Assembly: GCA_014649555.1 (NCBI GenBank)
Contig: BMTG01000026.1
Span: 1 to 48,275, forward strand
Source: Streptomyces globisporus
Lineage (GTDB): Bacteria; Actinomycetota; Actinomycetes; Streptomycetales; Streptomycetaceae
Direction of reading: 5' to 3'
Length of the DNA: 48,275 nucleotides
This document shows, piece after piece, positions 17,401 to 24,633 of this stretch (its first letter is position 1; each line of letters opens with the position of its first letter). The notes under the pieces are model-generated. The model did not search any database. It saw only the letters and a program-made list of their open reading frames with translations, and was not told the DNA's origin. Both the position numbers and the translations under genes were made by a program.

Positions 17401-17643
17401 CGCGTCGGAGGCACGGGGGTCGGCGAGGAAGACCAGGGTCTGCCGTCGCTCGTCCTGGACGGCGCGGACGGCGTCCTCCAGCGGTTCGCTCACCTTCTCC
17501 ACGATGGATCCGGCGCTCATCAGTTCGTCGGCCTGGCGGCCGGTGATGTAGGTGGCGAAGACCCAGAGGCCCGTGAGGGAGACGAGCGGCACCAGCAGCA
17601 ACGCCACGATCTTCCTGCGGATGGACTTCCCGCGAAAGCGCAT
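14437..17643 (-). CDS. cvnA: Conservon sensor histidine kinase-like protein CvnA
   Basis: 1,068-residue membrane sensor heading the conservon. TM1 (about 12-33) and TM2 (about 310-335) flank an extracytoplasmic nitrate/nitrite-sensing (NIT)-type domain with DERRQTLVFLADPRASD. A HAMP segment follows, then helical SEVFVNLARRNQVLLHRQL and an HATPase domain with N-box ELLENATVF near 530 and DRGLGMAPE near 560. No canonical phospho-acceptor H-box is evident, as usual for CvnA. The last ~450 residues are low-complexity, rich in R, S, T, P and D, and contain a 12-residue tandem repeat. ATG 17643 follows GGGGGAGG. The tail is long for this family, which is worth checking. Confidence 0.92.
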   Translation of the reverse strand: MRFRGKSIRRKIVALLLVPLVSLTGLWVFATYITGRQADELMSAGSIVEKVSEPLEDAVRAVQDERRQTLVFLADPRASDALPVLMGQRAATDRIVSQVRENAREQDVRDSLSAADSSRLDAILSAVDGLEALRESVEKRTISRAKALDFYNGLVDPSYRFLNGLHTLQNVSMDKQMRALVGISRAREMLSREDALIASGLIAGRFTTAELRRISGLVAQRELLYEVSLENLPADERRRVEQFWGSPDTEPLRTAEDALIGAGPTKRPGAVDADRWDEAAVPVLDRLAGDSTEMGNRFQDRAEPAAYRVLAQAGIAGILGFLALIVSIFVSVRIGRELVRDLSRLRKDAHEVSGVRLPSVMRRLAAGEQVDVETEAPHLSYEPDEIGQVGQALNTLQRAAVEAAVKQADMRRGVSEVFVNLARRNQVLLHRQLTLLDAMERRTENSDELADLFRLDHLTTRMRRHAEGLVILSGAAPSRQWRKPIQLMDVVRAAVAEVEDYERIEVRRLARIGVGGPAVADLTHLIAELLENATVFSPPHTAVQVHGERVSNGFTLEIHDRGLGMAPEVLLDANLRLAETPDFELSDTDRLGLFVVSRLAQRQNVRVSLQKSPYGGTTAVVFIPAALLTDAPDTHGTGFRLDRRAERAIGSGRNPEPAPGAPGAAQGGERRVNGRSAVLSPVPTGLTGPGVLDGPVELEAPVGRLDFAGDPLDRSPDPALDPALGPVLDGVSDLEDTESERGGIFRARDVRRDGDREPRGDKPGGRRRRDTDQHQQARDHGDEPTAEVRPMRPAGPVPLPRRTPPTLVTDRGRRVDAADDDATTPPAKATGPVPHTADRAPEEADGPRTADAPWTVRAAAHRGAPGISRTSDASRTPDAARTSDASRTPDAARTSDASRTPDASRATGPSRTTGPSRSTGSSRSTEPSHAPEPPRAPGSGREEAPVTAAPPAPDTIGGLPRRVRQASLARQLREDSAERTVQRAPVDTFDDADRDADEVRNRMASLQRGWQRGRRENAETTENAANTGTTGNAASTTNTETAESTEDTANTGDPGGTAPGTTPGGDGR
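14936..15043. repeat. Three 36-bp tandem repeats inside cvnA
   Basis: Units at 14936-14971, 14972-15007 and 15008-15043. The first two differ at one position near the 5' end; the third matches its first 29 nt and then diverges. Being a multiple of three, the array encodes in-frame copies of a 12-residue unit, read as DASRTPDAARTS, in the disordered tail (about residues 867-903). Degenerate shorter repeats (SRTTGP, SRSTG) continue beside it. Confidence 0.9.
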
Positions 17644-18099
17644 GGCCTCCCCCAGATCGGCCCCGCACGGCGGCTGCGGGGATCGCCCCCGCGCGGTGGC
17701 TGCGCGGGTTGTCTTCTCCGTCAATAAACGGCGCGAGCCTACTACTGACACAGAGACAACTCGAAGACACGTCCGGATGATTTTCAGCCGTCCACCCTGG
17801 AGTTGATCATGAGTTGTCCCGGTTTTCCCGGAGATGAAATTCGCGAAAGCGACAGAGGGCACCGGCCGGACTCCTCAGCACCGGCACGTATCAGTTGGCT
17901 GGAATTCTTCGCTCCGTGACCTTCTGTGCCCTGCGCGTGCTTTTTCAGGGGAATCTTCGGGACGGGTGGTTCGTCCATATGTACGGGGTAGGCGCACGGT
18001 GGGGTCGTGCGCGGCAGGACGGACGTGTTGCGCCCGCGTAGAACCGGCGCAAGCCGGGCAGCCACCCTGAAGTCGGACAGTGGCGGGGAGTTGAAGACC
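17644..18099. promoter_or_regulatory. Divergent control region upstream of cvnA
   Basis: A 456-bp, relatively AT-rich gap between cvnA and the rightward small membrane-protein gene. GAGTTG is repeated 11 bp apart (17800-17805 and 17811-17816). GACAACTC at 17755-17762 is the exact inverse of GAGTTGTC at 17811-17818. TTCGCGAA, a perfect palindrome, lies near 17838. These look like regulator-binding sites, but no specific regulator can be named and no clear promoter hexamers were assigned. Confidence 0.45.
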
Positions 18100-18570
18100 T
18101 TGAGTACGCAGGAACGCGGGGGCGCCGGAGCGCCGGCTGCCGCGCGGACGGAAGCCGCGGAGGGGGCACGGGTCCCGCGGCAGTTGTGGGTGGAGGAGCC
18201 GGCCTCGAAGCGGCGGATGCCCGATGCGGTGCGGACGGCCGCCGTGCGCGCCGTTCTGATCATGTCGGTGACGATCATCCAGGCGATGGTCGCCTTTCTG
18301 AGCACGTTGGCCGGCTCCTGGCTGGCCTTCCCGATGGTGCTCAGCAGTGTGGCAAGCACGGTGGTCGCCACCTGGGCGGTGCTCGACGTCTGGGTCACCC
18401 GGCAGGTGTGGAACCAGCGCAACGGCGTGGTGTCGGTGCCGAGCAGCACGGCCCGCCAGATACGCCGTGAGCGGCGCCGGTCCCGCCGGGCCGAGCGGGC
18501 GGCCGAGCGGGACGGCACGGGTGGTGGCATAGACGGCCGCCGGAGCACCGGCGGCCTCTCCCGCGCCTGA
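18100..18570 (+). CDS. Small two-TM membrane protein of unknown function
   Basis: 156-residue protein. A disordered alanine/glutamate-rich N-terminus (about 1-45) is followed by two hydrophobic segments (AVLIMSVTIIQAMVAFLSTLAG and WLAFPMVLSSVASTVVATWAVLDVWV, about 50-105) and a very basic tail (RRERRRSRRAERAAERD), which should lie in the cytoplasm and could contact nucleic acid or acidic lipid. TTG 18100 is chosen because GGGGAG lies 9 nt upstream. It is divergent from cvnA and convergent with the SMC-like gene. No family is recognised. Confidence 0.72.
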   Translation: MSTQERGGAGAPAAARTEAAEGARVPRQLWVEEPASKRRMPDAVRTAAVRAVLIMSVTIIQAMVAFLSTLAGSWLAFPMVLSSVASTVVATWAVLDVWVTRQVWNQRNGVVSVPSSTARQIRRERRRSRRAERAAERDGTGGGIDGRRSTGGLSRA

Positions 18571-18603
18571 CGGGCGCCGCCTCCGCCACCGCCGGAACGA
18601 CCC

Positions 18604-18620
18604 CCGGGCCGTGGGCCCGG
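18604..18620. terminator. GC-rich hairpin between convergent genes
   Basis: Perfect 7-bp stem (18604-18610 with 18614-18620) and a GTG loop, set between the small membrane-protein gene and the stop of the SMC-like gene. The surrounding 80 bp are almost entirely G and C, with further overlapping pairing possible. There is no U tract. Confidence 0.45.
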
Positions 18621-18652
18621 CGGGCCGCCGTCGGCCGCTCCCGGCCCGGCGG

Positions 18653-21600
18653 TTACGCCTCGGGCTCCGGGGCGGCCGGAGGCTCGGTCGTGGTCGGCGG
18701 GGTCGCCGGGGGCCCGGCGGCGGTCTGCTCGTTCCGCTTGAACATCCGGGTCGCCGTGATCTCGCCGTGGACCGTCTCACCCTCCGGGTCCTGCTGCGGC
18801 AGCCCGGGCCGCAGATGCTCCTCCACGCTGATGTACTTCAGCCCGGCCCTCAGGTCGGCGTCGTTGCGCAGCCGGATGACGAGGGGGAATTCGGCGAGCG
18901 CGGTCGTGTCGAACAGGCCTGTCGTGTAGAGGAGTTGGACGCCCAGCGCGTCCGACACGGCACGCTGGAGCTCCAGCAGATAGGTGGCGTTGGCGCGGCC
19001 GATCGGGTTGTCGAGGAACAGGGTGCCCGCGTGCCGGTGGCGGTCGCGGCCCCGGTCGTTGCTGCGCAGGGCCGCCATCGTGCAGTAAAGGGCGATGGCG
19101 GCGGTGAGCAGCTGACCGCCGGAGAAGACGTCGCCCATCTGCCCGACCGGGACGCGCTCGGCGCGCAGCACGGCGTCCGGCTTCAGGATCTCCACCGCGA
19201 TGCCCTTGGGCCGCAGGGCCGCCTCGACGCCCCGCAGCAGCAGGGACATGCCGTCCCGGCGCAGATCGGAGTTCTTCCTGAGGGCGGCGCTGGTGGCCTC
19301 GTCGATGACCTCGCCGAGGCGTTCGGTGAGGGTGGCCTGGTCGGGTTCCTCGAAGCGGATGCGGAGGAACTCCTGCCCCGACCACTCCCCCAGTCCTTCG
19401 GGGAGCTGGGAGAGCCGCTGGGCGGAGCGCAGGGTGGTGAGCGCCGACTCGACGAGTCCGCGCAGCCGGTCCACGATCGAGTCGCGGTTGCGCTCGAGCT
19501 GGACCAGTTCGTCGGTGAGGACCCGCAGCCGGGGGGCGAAGGCGTCGGCCCACTTCTGGGCGTGCTCGGGCAGCGCGGAGGCGGGCAGTTCGCGGATCTG
19601 CTGGCGGGCGGGGGTGCGGACCTGTTCGTAGCGGGTGGAGTTGGCGTGCCGGACGAGGATGTCGCTCGCTTCCCTCACGGCGCTCTCGGCGGCCGAGAGG
19701 TCGGCGTTGCAGCCCCGCAGGGAGCGGCGGGACTCGGCGGCGGACTGCCGGGCCTCCTCCAGGCTGCCGGGGTACGGGTCGGGGTCCTCGGTGCCCTCCT
19801 CGGCGCCGTGGTCGCGCAGGAGGTCCCGCAGGAGGGCCGCGGTCTCGTCGAAGCCGCCGGCGGAGTCCCCGGCGGTGCGGTGGGCGTGCAGCAACTCGCT
19901 GTGGGCGGCGCGGGCGGTGTCCAGGGTGGCGGTGGCGTCGGCCAGTTCGGCGTTGGCGGTACGCAGGAGGGCCTGGGCCCCTTCGGCGTCGGCCGGGACC
20001 AGGTCGTCCGGCAGCTCGGTGTGGTGGGGACGTTCGTCGTCGGGGGCGAGCCGTTCGGCCTCGCCGCGCAGCCGGCCCAGGTGCTCGCTGGCGGTGGAGG
20101 CGCGGGTCTCCAGGAGCTGGACGTGTGCTTCGGCGCGGGCGGCGGCGGCCTGGCGGGACGGTCCGTCGGCTCCGTCGGTGCCTTCCAGGAGCTGGGCGGC
20201 GCGGGTGCGGACCTTGTTGGTGAGGCGGTCCAGCTCGGCCAGGGCGGCGCTCTCGTCGCTCTCGGCGCGGGCCTGTTCGGCGCGCAGGTCGGCGCCGACG
20301 CCGACCTTCTCGTACAGCTGGGACGCGGCCCGGTAGGCCTCGCGTAGGGTGGGCAGGGCGGTGCGGGCCTTCGACTCGTCCTCCTCGGGGAGGACTTCGG
20401 GGACGCCGGCGATCTCGGCGCGCTCGGCCCGCAGGGCGCGGGCGGTGCGACGGGCGTCGTCCCCGGCGCGCTGGGCGGCGCGGCGGTCCTCGTCGGCGGC
20501 GCGGGCGAGGTCGAGGCAGACGGCGGCGCGGGCCTCGGACTCGGCGGCCTCGTCGACCAGTTCGCGCAGGCGGGCCTGCCAGCCGGAGCGCTCGCGGAGC
20601 CGGTGGGCGAGTCCCGCGAGGGCGTCGGCGGCGCGGCGGGCGCGCTGGGCGGCCTCCTGGCGCTCGTCGCGGACCCGGGCGGTGTCGGCGGCGGCCTCGT
20701 CGGCCTCGGCGCGGGCGGTGCGGGCCTCGGCGAGGACGGCTTCGGCGCTCTCGACGGCCGTACGGGCGGTGGCGGCGGCCTCGGCCAGTTCGGCGAGCAT
20801 GCCGGGCGGGCAGTCGGCGCGCCACGAGCCGATGCGGGACGCGAGGGCACGGTCGCCGGAGAGGCGGGCAGCCAGCGTCCTGATGTCCTCGTCGCGGGCG
20901 GCGGCACGGCTGCGCAGCGCGTGGCGCTCCTCGTCGGCGGCGTGTTCGTCGTGCATGGCCGGGTTCGGCGGGACGAGGAAGACGCCGTCGCTCGCGGACT
21001 CGGAGCCGGTGCCGGGAGCCGGGACGGGGGCCAGGAGGGCGGCGGCGGTGCCGACGGCCACGGCCGAACGGGGCAGCAGAGCGGCGCCGGCGAGGACTTC
21101 ACGGGCGCGGGTGTGGGCGTCGGGGTCGGTGATGACGACGCCGTCGACGAGTTCGGGGCGGGCGGCGAGGACCGCGGCGTGGTCGGCCGGGTCGACGGCC
21201 TGCGCGAGGTAGCGCCAGCCGGGCAGGGCGGGGATGCCGTGCTCGCCGAGGTATTCGACGGTGGCCAGCACGTCGGGGCCGGGCGGCAGCAGCCCGCCCT
21301 CGCCGAGCGCGCCGAGGATGCGGGCGTCGTCGGCGGCGGCGGTGCGCAGGTCGAAGAGGCGGCGTTCGGCGGCGGCGACGGACTGGTCGAGGAGCTCGCG
21401 CAGCTCGTCGGCGCTGCGGTCGAACTCCTCGGCGGTCAGGGGCTGCTGGGCGGTGGGCTGGTCGGCGAGGGCGACGGCGCGGTCGGCGGCCGGTTCGGCG
21501 GCGGGGGCCGTGCCGTCGTCGCCGTTCCCCGGGCCGGTGCGTGCCGTGGCGCCCTGGGCGGATCCTGACGTCTCGTCGGCGGCTTCCCGGCGGGGGTGCG

Positions 21601-23458
21601 GGACGCCGGTGCCCGAGGGCAGGCCGAGGAGGTCCGCGAGGCGGGGGTCGGCGGCGATCGACGCGGCGGCCAGGTACTCGTCCTCGTAAGCCCGCTCCGC
21701 GGCCTTGGCGCCGTCGGCGGCGCGGGCGGCGGCCAGTTCGGCGCGGCTCTCGGCGGCGGCCGCCTCGCGGGCGGTGCCGGCGGCGGAGCGGGCTGCTTCG
21801 CGGGCGGTGTCCCACGCGGCGACGGCGGACTGTTCGGCGTCGCTGGCGGCGAGGGCCGCGCGGGCGGGGTCGGCGTCGGGAGCGGTGTCGTCGAGCCAGC
21901 CGGCCCGGACGGCCTCGGCGGTCTCCTGGCCGACCTCGGCGAGGCGCTGGCGCAGATGTCCGGCCTCGCTGCGGGCGCGCTGGGCCTCGGTGGCGGCGAC
22001 CGTCGCGTCGCGGTGGGCGCGTTCGCCGGTGGCCTGGAGGGTGTCGGAGCGCTCCTCCTCCTCGTTGGCGAGGCGTTCGCCCTCCTCGGCGGCCTTGTGC
22101 AGGGCGCGGACGAGGTCGGTGGCGGCGGCGGAGCGGGCGGCGAGGGCGGGGGCGGCGTCGCGTTCGGCCTCGCGGATGGCGGCGGCGACCCTGGCCGAGC
22201 GGTCGGCGGCGGCGCGGTGGCGCAGGACGGCTTCGGCGGCCTGCCAGGCGGCGTGCAGGGTGCGGGCCTCGACCAGCTCCTTGCGTCCGGCGGCGGCGTT
22301 CTTCTCGGCCGCGGTCAGGGCCAGTGAGGCGTGCCGGTAGGCCAGTTCGGCGGCGATCAGGGCGCGGCGGCCCCGGGTGGACTCGGCTTCGGTGACGGTG
22401 TGGGCGGCGGCGGTGACCCGCTCGGCCAGCTCGGCGGTGCGGCCGCGCTCCTCGGCGGCGCGGGCGGAGAGGCGGCGGGCCAGGGTGCGGGTGCGCCGTT
22501 CGGCCCCGGCGTGGATGTCGCGGGCCCGGGTGCGGGTGTCGGTGGCCTCGACGATCCGGCCGAGGAGGTCGACGGAGCCCGCGGTGAAGTCGCGTTCGGC
22601 GGTCAGCTCGGCGCGGCGGCCCAGTTTGTTGCCGAAGCCGCTGACCAGGTCGGCGAGGCCGTCGGTGTCGCGGGTGTCGGTGACGGCGCGGAGCAGGAGG
22701 TCGGTGAAGTCGGAGTCCTTCTTCACCGCGAAGAGGCCGGCGGCCTCGCCCTCGTCGGCGTTCATCTCGCGCTGGTAGCGGAAGAGTTCGGGGTCGAGGC
22801 CGAGGTCACCGAGGTGTTCGTTCCAGCGGTCGTGGATCTCTTCCCAGTGCACGTCGAGGTGCGCGTAGAACTTGCCCGCGTCCGTCAGCGCGTCGCGGAA
22901 GCCCTTCATGGTGCGCCGCCTGCCTCGGGCGCCGGAGACGCCTTCGGCGGGGCGGCCCACGGCGGATGCCTCGGCGACGGGCAGGCTGTCCAGGCTGAGC
23001 CCGGGTCCTGGGCGGAACGAATACCAGGCCTCGGCGAACTTGCGCGGATCGTTGGAGACCTGGCGGCCCCGCCATTCGCTGACCTTGCCGACGACGACGC
23101 ACTCACCGGTGAGGGTGTGCTGCCACTCCAGGGCGACGTGCCCGCAGTCGTCGGCGAGGAGGAACTTGCGCAGCACGCCGGAGCTGGCCCCGCCGAGGGT
23201 GTTGCGGTGGCCGGGGAGCATCACCGAGAAGATCAGCTTGAGCAGGACGGACTTGCCGCCGCCGTTCTCCAGGAAGAGGACGCCCGCGGGCGCGGGGCGG
23301 CGGGGCGGTCCGACCGGCTCGTCCTCGAAGAACTCCGCCTGGGCGGGCGCGGGGTTGGGGACGGGTGCGCCGACGCCGCGCAGGTCGAGGACGGTGTCGG
23401 CGTAGCGCGCACCGGCAGGCCCGATGGAGTAGAGGCGGACCCGGGACAACTCGTACAT
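18653..23458 (-). CDS. Large SMC-like coiled-coil ATPase (MksB/MukB/JetC-like)
   Basis: 1,601-residue protein with SMC architecture. The N-terminal head carries a P-loop LENGGGKS (63-70; the usual first Gly is Leu63). Long Ala/Glu/Arg-rich coiled coils lie at about 300-600 and 885-1340. Between them, at about 605-860, is a globular hinge-like domain containing GEHGIPALPGWRYLA and VDGVVITDPD. The C-terminal head has FSGGQ (ABC signature, Ser1446-Gln1449) and Walker B TLFLDNPIG with Asp1483 followed by Asn1484, where SMC proteins have the catalytic Glu. It is the third gene of an operon with kleisin-like and winged-helix-like genes. The set resembles MukBEF, MksBEF and Wadjet JetABC, which extrude DNA loops. 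The ATG at 23458 (MYELSRVRLY) starts the head strand. Confidence 0.85.
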   Translation of the reverse strand: MYELSRVRLYSIGPAGARYADTVLDLRGVGAPVPNPAPAQAEFFEDEPVGPPRRPAPAGVLFLENGGGKSVLLKLIFSVMLPGHRNTLGGASSGVLRKFLLADDCGHVALEWQHTLTGECVVVGKVSEWRGRQVSNDPRKFAEAWYSFRPGPGLSLDSLPVAEASAVGRPAEGVSGARGRRRTMKGFRDALTDAGKFYAHLDVHWEEIHDRWNEHLGDLGLDPELFRYQREMNADEGEAAGLFAVKKDSDFTDLLLRAVTDTRDTDGLADLVSGFGNKLGRRAELTAERDFTAGSVDLLGRIVEATDTRTRARDIHAGAERRTRTLARRLSARAAEERGRTAELAERVTAAAHTVTEAESTRGRRALIAAELAYRHASLALTAAEKNAAAGRKELVEARTLHAAWQAAEAVLRHRAAADRSARVAAAIREAERDAAPALAARSAAATDLVRALHKAAEEGERLANEEEERSDTLQATGERAHRDATVAATEAQRARSEAGHLRQRLAEVGQETAEAVRAGWLDDTAPDADPARAALAASDAEQSAVAAWDTAREAARSAAGTAREAAAAESRAELAAARAADGAKAAERAYEDEYLAAASIAADPRLADLLGLPSGTGVPHPRREAADETSGSAQGATARTGPGNGDDGTAPAAEPAADRAVALADQPTAQQPLTAEEFDRSADELRELLDQSVAAAERRLFDLRTAAADDARILGALGEGGLLPPGPDVLATVEYLGEHGIPALPGWRYLAQAVDPADHAAVLAARPELVDGVVITDPDAHTRAREVLAGAALLPRSAVAVGTAAALLAPVPAPGTGSESASDGVFLVPPNPAMHDEHAADEERHALRSRAAARDEDIRTLAARLSGDRALASRIGSWRADCPPGMLAELAEAAATARTAVESAEAVLAEARTARAEADEAAADTARVRDERQEAAQRARRAADALAGLAHRLRERSGWQARLRELVDEAAESEARAAVCLDLARAADEDRRAAQRAGDDARRTARALRAERAEIAGVPEVLPEEDESKARTALPTLREAYRAASQLYEKVGVGADLRAEQARAESDESAALAELDRLTNKVRTRAAQLLEGTDGADGPSRQAAAARAEAHVQLLETRASTASEHLGRLRGEAERLAPDDERPHHTELPDDLVPADAEGAQALLRTANAELADATATLDTARAAHSELLHAHRTAGDSAGGFDETAALLRDLLRDHGAEEGTEDPDPYPGSLEEARQSAAESRRSLRGCNADLSAAESAVREASDILVRHANSTRYEQVRTPARQQIRELPASALPEHAQKWADAFAPRLRVLTDELVQLERNRDSIVDRLRGLVESALTTLRSAQRLSQLPEGLGEWSGQEFLRIRFEEPDQATLTERLGEVIDEATSAALRKNSDLRRDGMSLLLRGVEAALRPKGIAVEILKPDAVLRAERVPVGQMGDVFSGGQLLTAAIALYCTMAALRSNDRGRDRHRHAGTLFLDNPIGRANATYLLELQRAVSDALGVQLLYTTGLFDTTALAEFPLVIRLRNDADLRAGLKYISVEEHLRPGLPQQDPEGETVHGEITATRMFKRNEQTAAGPPATPPTTTEPPAAPEPEA

Positions 23459-23525
23459 GGCGGCGGACTCTCGTCGTTCGGTGAGCGGGGGTGGAGCGGC
23501 GGGGGGGTGTGCGTGTCGGTCGGGG

Positions 23526-24536
23526 TCAGGAGTGGAAGGGCAGGCCCGCGTCGGCGGCCAGCTCCACACTGTCGGGGTCGGGGGGCGGCAGCAGGGTGGC
23601 GGAGCCGTCGGTGACGAGGACGACGCCGAGCTCCAGCAGTTCCGCCATGGCGGCGCTGCCCGCGAGGTCACGGACCTGGAGTTGGTAGCGGGCGGTGGTG
23701 CGGTAGGCGCCGCCCGCGTCGTCGCCGGTGCGCTGGAGGAAGCCGGAGTCGGTGAGGAAGGCGACGGCCTTGCCGATGATGCCGGTGGTGGATCCGGCGA
23801 GCCGGCGGGCGTCCTTGGTGGCGCCGGTGGCGCTGCGGCGGGCGTAGATCCGCCAGCCGGCTTCGAGCCCGGGGGCGTCGCTGACGGGGTCCGTGTTGTC
23901 GCCCTGTTCCTCGGCGCGCTCCTCCAGCCGACGGCAGGCCTGGCGTACGAAGGCGTCGACGCCGTTGACCGTGATGCGGCCGATGTACGCGTCGTCGGCG
24001 AGGTCCTCGGGGCGGGGGAAGGCGAGGGCGGCGACGGCGAGGTGGGCGAGGCCGTGCAGGAAGCGGTCTGCGGCGTCGGAGGAGGCGCGGCGGGCGTAGT
24101 CGCCCATGCGGACGGCGAAGACGGAGTCCTCGCCCGCTGTGACGGCCATCCCGGCGCGCGGGGAGACCTCCAGGACGATGAGACCGAGGCCGGTGGCGAC
24201 GGCGTCGGCGAGCCGGGCGAAGGCGCTCTCCTCCCGGTAGCGCCGCAGGAGGTCGGCGTATTCGGCGTCGCGGGCGGGCAGCAGCTTGGGCTGGAGCCCG
24301 AAGGAGACGAGCCGGGCGGCGTCGGCGGCGTCGGCCGGGGTGACGGGGGTCTGTCCGGCCGGAGTGACGGCAGTCTGTCCGGCCGGCTCGGCGGTGTGCA
24401 AAGAGCTGGTGTGCGGAGAGCTGTGCGCGGAGTCGGGCCCGTACGGCGTGGAGGGAGCCCCGTACGTCGTGGCGGGGCCGGCGTGCGCGGAGGGCTCGGT
24501 CCACGCGTCGGGGTGCTCGGCGTCGTGGTCGCTCAC
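23526..24536 (-). CDS. Winged-helix SMC accessory protein (MksE/JetB-like)
   Basis: 336-residue protein. A disordered Pro/Ala/Thr-rich N-terminus (about 1-70) is followed by YADLLRRYREESAFARLADAV and GLGLIVLEVSPRAGMAV, resembling the first winged helix of JetB/MksE proteins. Further helical sequence follows (GRITVNGVDAFVRQACRRLEE), then a second winged-helix-like region (TTGIIGKAVAFLTDSGFLQ...YRTTARYQLQVRDLA). In MukBEF and Wadjet this subunit binds the kleisin and DNA. GTG 24536 has GAGGAG 8 nt upstream. It lies 97 bp after the kleisin-like gene and 67 bp before the SMC-like gene, in the order A-B-C of Wadjet. Assignment is by pattern and context. Confidence 0.78.
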   Translation of the reverse strand: MSDHDAEHPDAWTEPSAHAGPATTYGAPSTPYGPDSAHSSPHTSSLHTAEPAGQTAVTPAGQTPVTPADAADAARLVSFGLQPKLLPARDAEYADLLRRYREESAFARLADAVATGLGLIVLEVSPRAGMAVTAGEDSVFAVRMGDYARRASSDAADRFLHGLAHLAVAALAFPRPEDLADDAYIGRITVNGVDAFVRQACRRLEERAEEQGDNTDPVSDAPGLEAGWRIYARRSATGATKDARRLAGSTTGIIGKAVAFLTDSGFLQRTGDDAGGAYRTTARYQLQVRDLAGSAAMAELLELGVVLVTDGSATLLPPPDPDSVELAADAGLPFHS

Positions 24537-24633
24537 GGCTGGGACTCCTCGGTACGGAAAGGGTGGTGCGGGTGGGGGGAGCGGGCGGCGGGGCCGGCCT
24601 CGACGGGAGAGGCGGCGGAGGGCGCGGGGCCGG

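Noticed and set aside
18611-20347. 578-codon plus-strand frame over the SMC-like gene
   Set aside because: Gly/Val/Ala-rich antisense frame created by GC skew; no domain is visible, and the minus-strand protein is coherent over 1,601 residues.
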